From Planctomycetota bacterium (GTDB lineage Bacteria > Planctomycetota > UBA1135 > UBA2386): a stretch of 8,430 bases of DNA. The notes beneath the pieces were generated by a model. The model was not told where the DNA came from. It made no database searches and saw only the letters and a program-made list of their open reading frames with translations. Below are positions 1 to 7,800 of this stretch, in pieces. The position numbers and the translations under genes were made by a program. Within the stretch, counting starts at the first letter, position 1, and each line of letters starts with the position of its first letter. The DNA lies in assembly GCA_020638695.1 (NCBI GenBank), contig JACKIB010000051.1, positions 1 to 8,430 of the forward strand. Direction: 5' to 3'.

Positions 1-87
1 TGGCTGCTCACCGATCCGTCGGCGCCGGCCAACCCGCTGGGCATCACGGCGTCGGACGGATTGGCGGCTCTGCTGGGAGACCGCTGA
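1..87 (+). CDS. 3' end of an unidentified plus-strand gene (partial)
   Basis: Reading from base 1 in frame 1 gives 28 codons ending WLLTDPSAPANPLGITASDG-LAALLGDR and a TGA at 85-87. Almost every third codon position is G or C, as expected for a real gene at this GC content; the opposing frame over the same bases is less biased. The product cannot be named from 28 residues. The tail has no recognised motif. Its last 44 bases overlap the 3' end of the convergent membrane-protein gene. A GC-rich hairpin follows the stop. The call rests only on codon bias and the stop, so confidence is modest. Confidence 0.45.
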   Translation, partial: WLLTDPSAPANPLGITASDGLAALLGDR

Positions 88-1270
88 CCGATTCGCCCGC
101 GTTGCGCCACGGCGCGGGCCGCAGGCACTTCGGCAGGAACTGCAGCATCAGCACCCAGCCGGCGAAGCCCACGAAACACGACGGTGTCGGGATGTTCGAG
201 TGCACCGATTCGAGCGGGAACCAGCTCTGCATGTAGTGGGCGTACACCAGGCCGATGAACAACCCCATCACCGTGCTGATCGCCAGGCCCCAGCGCAGCG
301 ATACCGCGAACGCCAGTGGCGGCAGGTAGCCGGCGTACTGCACCCCGAAGCCCGGCGCCAGGATCAGGAACAGCGCGCACGCGGCGGCCAGCAGCTGAGT
401 GTGGGTCAGGCGAACGAACGCGCCGTACGCGGTCAGCAGCAGGATCGCGGTGATCAGCAGGTACTTGCCGTTCTGGAAGTAGAAGTCCGAGTAGCGGGTG
501 ACTTCGACCTTGGAGACACCGGGCAGCACGTTGGAGGCAAAGCACAGCACGTGCACTCCCCACAGCTCGGCACTCGACTGGTAGGCGAACAGGTTCTTGA
601 AGAACGGCGTACCCGCGGCCGCTAGAGCAATCAGGAATGGAACCGACGACAGCGCCGAGCCGCCGATGAACCACATCAGGTCGCGGCGGGAGCGGAAGCC
701 GGCCATCGCCGGGCAGACCATCAGCAATGGGATGATCTTGACGTTGATCGCCGCGGCCAGCGCCAGTCCACCGAGAAACGGACGCCGACGAACCTCCAGC
801 AGGTAGCCGGCCGCGAGGCACAGCGCGGCGCACAGGCAGTCGGTGTTGCCGTGGAACGACCCGACCAGGATCGAGCTCAGGCTCCACTGCGACAGGGCAA
901 ACGCCCAAGCCGCCGTGCGCGCATCACCGCGTGTGCGCCAGATCGCCCACAACAGCAACGACGCACCGAGATTCCCCGCCACCGGGAACGCCTTGAACAG
1001 GATTGCGAACGGGATGCCGGTCGCATTCGCCAGCATCAGGCAGAGCCACGACAGGTAACCCATCCATGGCGGATGGTTGAACTGCCATGTCAGCTGGTAG
1101 AGCTCGGCGATCCCGTACTCGCGGATCGCGACGGCGAACTTCTCCCACGTTCGGATGTCGTTCGACCCCACCGAGCACAACCACAGCGCCAGGCTCGCGA
1201 GGAGCCCGAGCGCCCCGATGGCGAACGGCAGCCGATGTTGGCGGACCGCGGCCCGCAGCTCTCTCATCAT
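44..1270 (-). CDS. Polytopic membrane glycosyltransferase, GT-C fold (GT87/ALG6-like)
   Basis: The 408-residue protein has about ten hydrophobic membrane segments; the first spans roughly residues 15-33. Features seen: a short cytoplasmic start (MMRELRAAVRQHRLPF), an acidic residue in the first large loop (SNDIRTWEKF, D38), an HPP motif (FNHPPWMGY, 64-72), FHGNTD (139-144), NVKIIP (176-181) before a hydrophobic run, and APGFGVQY (305-312). This pattern is known from GT-C enzymes that use polyprenyl-phosphate sugars (GT87/DUF2029 and the ALG6/ALG8 type). There D38 would be the catalytic-base candidate and HPP a loop motif. The sugar and acceptor cannot be told. The open frame runs upstream to 1636, but those 122 residues are Arg/Ser/Pro-rich and non-hydrophobic, so the start is placed at the tandem ATGATG (1270 or 1267). 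No Shine-Dalgarno precedes it. The 3' end overlaps a convergent gene by 44 bases. Confidence 0.8.
   Translation of the reverse strand: MMRELRAAVRQHRLPFAIGALGLLASLALWLCSVGSNDIRTWEKFAVAIREYGIAELYQLTWQFNHPPWMGYLSWLCLMLANATGIPFAILFKAFPVAGNLGASLLLWAIWRTRGDARTAAWAFALSQWSLSSILVGSFHGNTDCLCAALCLAAGYLLEVRRRPFLGGLALAAAINVKIIPLLMVCPAMAGFRSRRDLMWFIGGSALSSVPFLIALAAAGTPFFKNLFAYQSSAELWGVHVLCFASNVLPGVSKVEVTRYSDFYFQNGKYLLITAILLLTAYGAFVRLTHTQLLAAACALFLILAPGFGVQYAGYLPPLAFAVSLRWGLAISTVMGLFIGLVYAHYMQSWFPLESVHSNIPTPSCFVGFAGWVLMLQFLPKCLRPAPWRNAGESVSGLPAEPPIRPTP
95..119 (+). terminator. GC-rich hairpin after the partial gene, possible terminator
   Basis: GCCCGCG (95-101) and CGCGGGC (113-119) form a perfect 7-bp stem around an 11-base loop. 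It starts 7 bases after the TGA of the plus-strand partial gene. No T-tract follows, so it is not a canonical intrinsic terminator. It also lies inside the coding sequence of the minus-strand gene, where such GC-rich complementarity can arise by chance. Confidence 0.25.
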
Positions 1271-1336
1271 TCTCGGACAGTGCGCTTTGGGGGGCGGCTT
1301 CCGCAAGCTAGACGTTCTCCGCTGGCTGGACAACCC

Positions 1337-1382
1337 TGCGCCCATGGGCAGTGGGTTGCGCCGCGTGTGCCCGTGGGCAGCG
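1337..1382. promoter_or_regulatory. Pair of similar dyad elements, possible operator
   Basis: GCCCATGGGC (1340-1349) is a perfect 10-base palindrome and GCCCGTGGGC (1369-1378) a near-perfect one. The surrounding 17-base units (1337-1353 and 1366-1382) agree at 14 of 17 positions, and all three differences are transitions. The centres are 29 bases apart, and the pair sits 70-110 bases upstream of the glycosyltransferase start. Paired dyads in a divergent gap fit binding of a dimeric regulator. No regulator gene is in the window, so the role is inferred. Confidence 0.35.
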
Positions 1383-1466
1383 CGACGCTCACCCGAGGGT
1401 CGGGTCCCGCTCGAGTTCGTGCTGGTGGCGTCGAACGGTTGCGGCGCCCGGGTGGGCCGGTAACGT

Positions 1467-1479
1467 CGACCGTCGGTCG
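1467..1479. promoter_or_regulatory. 13-base perfect palindrome
   Basis: CGACCGTCGGTCG has perfect 6-base arms around a single central T. It could be a protein-binding site. Short GC-rich palindromes are common at this base composition, so this is a weak candidate. Confidence 0.2.
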
Positions 1480-1538
1480 TGCCGCGGGTTGTCGAGAGGC
1501 GGCCGCCGCGTGACCAACCGAACCAGCGGGGTGTCGAT

Positions 1539-1568
1539 CCGTTTTCGGAACGGTGGGACCTCCGTTCC
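1539..1568 (+). repeat. Overlapping, mutually exclusive hairpins
   Basis: AACGG (1549-1553) can pair with CCGTT upstream (1539-1543, 5-base loop TTCGG) or, within a 7-bp stem GGAACGG/CCGTTCC, with 1562-1568 (8-base loop). Both cannot form together. If the giant gene's transcript starts upstream of here, this would lie in its 5' leader. No T-tract or reading frame supports classical attenuation. Confidence 0.35.
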
Positions 1569-1610
1569 TCGGATGGCGTCCCGCGCCCGACCTCCAACCC
1601 GAACTGATTC

Positions 1611-1637
1611 GTGACCGAGCTGGTGCGAGCGCGCAAC
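1611..1637 (+). repeat. Degenerate direct repeat, copy 1 (partner at 8404-8430)
   Basis: This 27-base segment, beginning GTGACCGAGCTGGTGCGA, matches 8404-8430 at 23 of 27 positions. Some similarity extends about 12 bases further upstream if one gap is allowed. Read from the GTG it gives VTELVRARN, against MTELLRSRK in the other copy. The frame stays open to a TGA at 1755-1757 (48 codons) but soon becomes Pro/Ser/Cys/Arg-rich and unlike a protein. It could be the remnant of a gene start or a shared non-coding element. Confidence 0.5.
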
Positions 1638-1748
1638 GTGGCTGCTGGGTTCGCCGAGCGTCAGAACTGCCCCTCGACGGGGACGCACCCCGCCCCAGGC
1701 AGAATCTGCCGTTCCCCTTCCCAGCAACCTTGCGCGATCTCGCGGCGT

Positions 1749-1760
1749 GGTTCGTGAACC
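1749..1760. promoter_or_regulatory. 12-base dyad close to the giant gene's start
   Basis: GGTTC and GAACC flank a central GT, ending 44 bases before the ATG at 1805. The position is where an operator could act on the promoter of the giant gene. There is no second copy and no identifiable promoter, so the role is a guess. Confidence 0.2.
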
Positions 1761-1804
1761 GTTCGAGCCGGCCCGAAGCTCCTCTCCTTATCCTCCCGAC
1801 CGTC

Positions 1805-4800
1805 ATGCAGCGCACCCTTGCCGCGTTCTTCGCCCTGGCACTCTATCTACCCTTCGGAACCGCCTCGATCCGTGCCCAGGGCACCCCGATCGGGTTCGAA
1901 GAGCAGTGGGCCCTCGCCACCGACCGCGCGAAGGCGCTCGAGCAACTGATCCCCGGGACCGTCGACTACTACTACTACCGCTGCCGCCTACTGCAGGACA
2001 CCGGCAAGCTCGACCAGGTCGGGCCGTTGCTCCAAGCATGGATGCAGCGCCATGGCCGGTCGGCACGGGTCGAGGAGATCGAGAACCGGCAGGCGTTGCT
2101 CGGCTTCGCCAGCGACCCGCAGGGCACCTATCGCTTCCTCCAGCAGCGGCTCGGTCTCCGCTTCGACGACCAACAGCAGCGCGCCGGTGCGCAACGCGAA
2201 CTGCCCACGGCGTTGGATCCGAGCTCGGTCTCGGCCGCGGCATTCGCGCGCCGTGCGCTCGCGCGCTACCCGAACAGCACCCGTGGCTTCCGCGAGCGGG
2301 CGCTCGAGGGGCTGCTCGCCAGCCAGCTGAGCGACGACCTGTTGATGGACTTGCTGCGGCGGCTCGATCGCCCGGATGTCCCGACTCTTCCGGCGGCGGT
2401 GGTGCGCAACCTGAGTCACCGGCGCAGCCGCGGCTTCGGCTCTCTGCCGATCCACGGCAAGTTGCTGCTCGAGCAGCTCGAGGAGTGCCTTCGCCTAAGC
2501 CCGAACTTGTTGCTCGACGACCGGTTCGTCAGCACTTACCTGCGTCGCCTGGTTCCCGATGACGACGTCGCGTGGCAGCGACACCCTGCCGCCCGCGAGG
2601 CGTACCTAGATCGCTTGCAGGCGTTCGCCGACCGCTTGCCGCTCGCCTACGTGTCGCTGAAGGCACACGTCCTGCACCACCGACTGCGCCACGATCTCGA
2701 GCTCGGCAAGCAGGATCAGGAGCGGTTCCGCGCCTACCTCCGGCTGCCGCGCAACACCGGCTACGTGCGTCAGGAGTTCCTGCGCCGCGCGCAGCGCGCC
2801 GGGCAGGTCGTCGACCCGGGCCGCGGTTTCCCGACCGGGATGCCGCAGATCGGCGACGACCACAAGCTGGTGCGCGCCTACTTCATGCACTTCTTCCGCG
2901 GCGTGGACAGCTACGAGGCGTACCGCGAGACCGTGTCGGACGCGTACCTCAAGCGGGTGTTCGCCGAGACCAAGATCCTCTACGGCGAAGGGGACATGGA
3001 GCGGTGGTACTCCCTGCTCGACGACCCGACCTACTACGAGCGGCTCAAAGAGCGAGTGGAGATCGAATTCGCGGCCACCCAGCCGCGCCACTACGGCGCC
3101 GCTGATCCGGTGGTGCTCGAAGTCGACGTGAAGAACGTCAAGAAGCTGCTGGTGAAGGTGTTCGAGATCAACACCTTCAATTACTACCGCACGCTCGGGA
3201 ACGAAGTCGACGCGTCGATCGCCCTCGATGGCTTGGTCGCCAACGAGGAGCGGACCATGGAGTTCGGCGAACCGCCGTTGCGCCGCGTGCGGCGGCGGAT
3301 CGAGCTAGCCGGACTCGAACGTCCCGGGGTGTTCGTGGTCGAGCTGATCGGCAATGGTCTGTCGAGTCGTGCGGTGATCCACAAGGGAATGCTGCAGTTC
3401 ACCGAGTACCCGGGTGCAGCTGGCCACGTGTTCACGGTGCGGAGCCGCGACGGTGTGCCGTTGCGCGACGCCACGCTGTGGTTCGGCGGCAAGCAGTACC
3501 AGCCAGACGGGCGCGGCGAGATCGTGGTTCCGTACTCCACCAAGCCGGGGATGCACACGGTGATCCTGCAGCACGGCAGGCTCTGCACGCTGGCGAAGTT
3601 CCGCCACGACGCGGAGCGCTACGAGTTGCTGGCGGGATTCCACCTGGACCGCGAGTCGCTGTTGTCGCGACGCCGGGCGCGACTTCTGGTCCGCCCGAGC
3701 CTGCAGCTGAACGGCCGACTGATCAGCTTCGAGGCGCTGGAACAACCGGTGTTGAGCATCCGCTCGCGCGATCGCGATGGGGTCGACGCAGTACTCGAGG
3801 TTCGCGACTTGAAGTTGACCGCCGACCGCGAGCTAGTTCGCGAGATCGAAGTTCCGGCCGGTCTGTCGGTGGTCTCGGTTTGGCTGCGGGGTCGGGTGCA
3901 GAGCCTCAGTCAGGGCAAGAAGCTCGACCTGCGCACCCGCGACGCGACGTTCACCGTCAACGAGATCGACACCACCGCACAGATTGCCTGCCCGTTGCTC
4001 GGCAAGTCCGCCCGCGGCTACGCGCTCGATCTGCTGGGCAAGAACGGCGAGCCGAAGGCCTCCCGCGCGGTGACCTTGGAGTTGATCCACCGTGACTACG
4101 TCGAGCCCTTCGCCGTGACGCTGCGCACCGATGCGAGCGGTCGCATCCAACTCGGCGCGCTGGACGGGATCGTCTTGGTACAAGCCAAGGGAATGCTGCC
4201 GAAGCCACGGTGGTGGCATCTGCAGAGCACGGCCCGCACTTGGCCGAGCGAGCTCAACGGGTTGTCGGGGCAGACGCTGCGGGTGCCCTACCAAGGTGAC
4301 GCGCAACAGTTGTCTCGCGGCGTGGCGTCGTTGATCGAGACGGGGGCAGGAGCCTTCCGTCGGGACGCGTTCGAGCATCTCGCGCTGCAGGGGGGCTTCC
4401 TGGAACTGCGCAACCTGGCGCCGGGTGACTACGACCTCTACCTCAAGGAGCCTGGCCAGCGGATCTCGGTGCGGATCACCAAGGGGACGCTGCAGAGCGG
4501 CTGGGCAGTCGGCCGCGATCGAATGCTGCCGGTGCGCCACCAGGCCCCCCTGCACATCACGGGAGCGGAGCTCGCCGCGGGCGGGCTCGAGGTGAAGCTC
4601 GAGAATGCCGGCGAGGACGCGCGGGTGCACGTGGTGGTAACGCGCTACCTGCAGGCATTCGACGCGTTCGGGCAGCTCACCGTCACGCAGTCGCGCGGCG
4701 CCGCAGCCATGGACATCGAGGGCCTGGACTCGACATACCATTCCGGCCGGGAAATCGGCGATGAGTACCGCTACATCCTCGATCGTCGGTTCGCGAAGAA

Positions 4801-7800
4801 GTACCCGGGCAACATGTTGGCGCGACCTGGTCTGATCCTGAACCCGTGGGCGCTCGAGGACGCGGCGCGATCCGCGCCCGGAATGCAGGGGGGTGCCGGT
4901 GGCAAGTGGGGTGGGCGCTCTGGAGGCAACAAGCGGGCCTCGGCCATCGGTCGCGATGGCAAGGGCGGCTACGACGGATTCTCGCCGGGCACGTTCGCCA
5001 ACCTCGAGTTCCTGCCGGAGCCCGCGGTGGTGCTCACCAACCTGCGCGCGGATGCGACGGGGACGGTTCGCATTCCCGCCGGGTCGTTGGGTGCGGGGCA
5101 ACAGGTGCACATCGTCGCGGTCGACCGCGACGACACCGTCTACACCTCACTCACCCGACCGGAAACCAAGCTCGAGCCGAGGAAGCAGCAGCTGAAGCGC
5201 GGTCTGGCGGCTGACAAGCACTTCGTCGAACGGCGCCAGATCGAGTTCGTCGCGGCGGGCAACGTGGCGGAGGTCGGCGATGCCGCCACCGCCCGCGCGG
5301 AAACGTACGACTCGCTGGCCGCCGTGTATCGGCTGTTCGCCACCCTGAGTGGTGACGACCACCTCGCCGAGTTTGCGTTCGTGTTGCAGTGGCCGAAGCT
5401 GTCCGCCGAACAGAAGCGGGTGCTGTACGACAAGCATGCATGCCACGAGCTGCACTTCTTCCTCCGCGCCAAGGACCCCGGGTTCTTCAAGGCGGTGGTG
5501 CAGCCATACCTCGCCAACAAGGCGCACAAGACCTTCCTCGACCACTGGCTGCTGGATGCGGACTTGAAGCCGTACCTCGACAGTTGGGCGTTCCAGCATC
5601 TCAACATCGTCGAGAAGATCTTGCTCGCGCGGCGGGTGTCCGGCGAGGGCGCGGCGATCCGCCGGCATGTCCGCGAGCTGTTCGAACTGCAGCCACGCGA
5701 TCCGCAGCAGCTGGCGCGCCTGTTCGACACCGCGTTGAAGAGCAACGATCTCCTGGTCGGTGTCCAGGGGGTCGGCGGCAAGCTCCGCAACCTGCAAGAG
5801 AAGCTCGAACGGCAGGAGCATGCCAAGCGACCGGCACCGGGGGGTCCTCCAGCTCGGGCCCGTGCGGGCCGCAGCGGTGCGCCGGAGAAGAAGAGCAAGG
5901 AGGCTGGACGCCGTCGCTTCGCTGCCGACCGTGAGCGAGAGAACCGCGACAAGGACGCTGCGGTGGAAGAGGAGGCCGAGGGTGCGCCCGCGGAAGCGCC
6001 GGCGGCCGACGATGCCAAGGACGAGCGTGCCGACTTCGCGCGGCGGAAGGCCGTGAGCGAGCTGTACCGCGCTCCCGATCCGACGCGAGCGCTGGTCGAG
6101 AGCAACTACTGGCGCCGGCGCGACGTCGAGCACGACGCGGCGTTGATCGATGCAAACGCGTTCTGGCGGGATTTCGCCGAGGCGCCCGCTGATCGACCGT
6201 TCATCTCGACCCACGTCGCCGAAGCGACCGGCAACTTCGCCGAGATGATGTTGGCGCTCGCCGTGCTCGACCTGCCGTTCGAGGCGGCGGAACACGCGAC
6301 GGAGGTGGACGGGAGCCGTCTGACGCTGCGCGCCAAGAACTCGCTGTTGCTGGTCCGCAAGGAACTGGTCGACGTCGACCGGGATCGCGGTGGCGCGCGG
6401 ACGCCGGTTCTGGTCAGCCAGAACTACTACCGCCTCGACGAGCCGTACCGCTTCGAGGGTGGGGAGCGTTTCGATGCATTCTTGTCCGGCGAGTTCTTGA
6501 TCGATGTCGCCTACGGCTGTCGGGTCGTCGTGACCAACCCCAGCTCGACACCACGCAAGCTGGAACTGCTGCTGCAGATTCCGGAGGGCGCGATTCCGGT
6601 GCGCGGCGGCTTCTACACCAAGGGGGTGCGGTTGGAGTTGGCCGCGTACGCGACCAGCTCGCTGGAGTACGCGTTCTATTTCCCGGTCGCCGGAGCCGTG
6701 CCGCACTACCCGGTGCAGGTGGCGCGCGACGGCAAGCTGGTGGCGTTTGCCGAGCCCACCAAGCTCGACGTGGTGGCGGAGCCGAGCAGCGTCGACAAGA
6801 CGTCCTGGCAGTACATCTCGCAGAGTGGCACGGCCGAGCAAGTGCTGGCCTACCTCGGGTCGGCCAACCTGCAGCGCACCGAGCTGGACAAGATCGCTTG
6901 GCGAATGCGCGATGCGGCGGTGTTCGGCAAGGTGATCGGCCTGCTGCGCTCGCACCATGCGTACTCGGGCAAGCTGTGGAGCTACGGGGTCCTGCATGCC
7001 GATGCGGCGGCCACCCGCGAGTTCTTGAGCCACCTGGATCGATTCGTCCACCGATGCGGCATGGCGCTGCAGTCCCCGCTGCTGACGATCGATCCGACCG
7101 AGCGACACAGCTACCAGCGGATCGAGTACGAACCGCTGCACAACCCCCGTGCGCATCGGATCGGCAAGCAGTGGCGGATCCTCAACCACCACTTCGCCAG
7201 CCAGTACCACCGCTTTCTCACGGTGCTGGGCCATCGCGCGACGCTGGACGCGGCCGACTGGATGTCCGCGACCTACTACCTGTTGCTGCAGGATCGCGTC
7301 GAGGAAGCGCTCGCCTGCTTCGGTCGGGTTCGCGTCGAGCAACTGCCGATGCGGATCCAGTACGACTACATGCGCGCGTACTTGGACTTCTTCTCCCCCG
7401 AGCACGACCAAGCGCGCACCATCGCCGGGCAGTATCGCGACTATCCGGTGTTGCGCTGGCGTCGCCTGTTCGCGGAGATCGGGCAGCAACTCGACGAGGC
7501 CGGTGGCAAGGCAGTGGCAAAGGGCGACAAGGACGACCGAACCAGACGGCAGACGGAACTCGCGGCCCAGGAACCGGCGCTCGATATCGACATCGAGGCG
7601 CAGAAGATCACGTTGACGCACCGCAACCTCGATTCGTGCGAGGTGCGGTACTACAAGATGGATGTCGAGTTCTTGTTCTCGACGCAGCCGTTCGTCCAGC
7701 AGGGCTCGGGGTCGTTCGCGTTCATCCGCCCCAACAAGTCGGAGACGCGCAACCTGTCGAAGACCGCCAACAGCTCGGTGTTCGACCTGCCGGAGGAGTT

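Larger units (their letters stand above)
1271..1804. other. Divergent intergenic region of 534 bases
   Basis: This gap separates the starts of the divergent glycosyltransferase and giant secreted-protein genes and must hold both promoters. No convincing -35/-10 pair is visible; promoters in GC-rich bacteria are often hard to see by eye. It carries two similar 10-bp dyads (1340-1378), a 13-base palindrome (1467-1479), overlapping hairpins (1539-1568), a segment repeated at the window end (1611-1637) and a 12-base dyad near the giant gene's start (1749-1760). Open frames run through it on both strands, but their Arg/Pro/Ser-rich translations look like products of high GC rather than protein. 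Confidence 0.6.

Noticed and set aside
1271..1636. N-terminal extension of the glycosyltransferase to 1636
   Set aside because: The 122 extra residues are Arg/Ser/Thr/Pro-rich and hydrophilic. The first membrane helix follows the ATG pair at 1265-1270 in the usual way.
1431..1766. 10-base inverted match TCGAACGGTT (1431-1440) and AACCGTTCGA (1757-1766)
   Set aside because: It is a perfect match, but one 10-base match in a 534-base region compared with itself on both strands is not surprising by chance.
1762..1794. Promoter with TATCCT (1789-1794) as a -10 box for the giant gene
   Set aside because: No -35 box at suitable spacing, and the transcript would start almost at the ATG. Too weak to call.
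1553..1804. N-terminal extension of the giant protein from a GTG at 1553
   Set aside because: The 84 extra residues are Pro/Arg-rich, and a good signal peptide begins exactly at the ATG at 1805.
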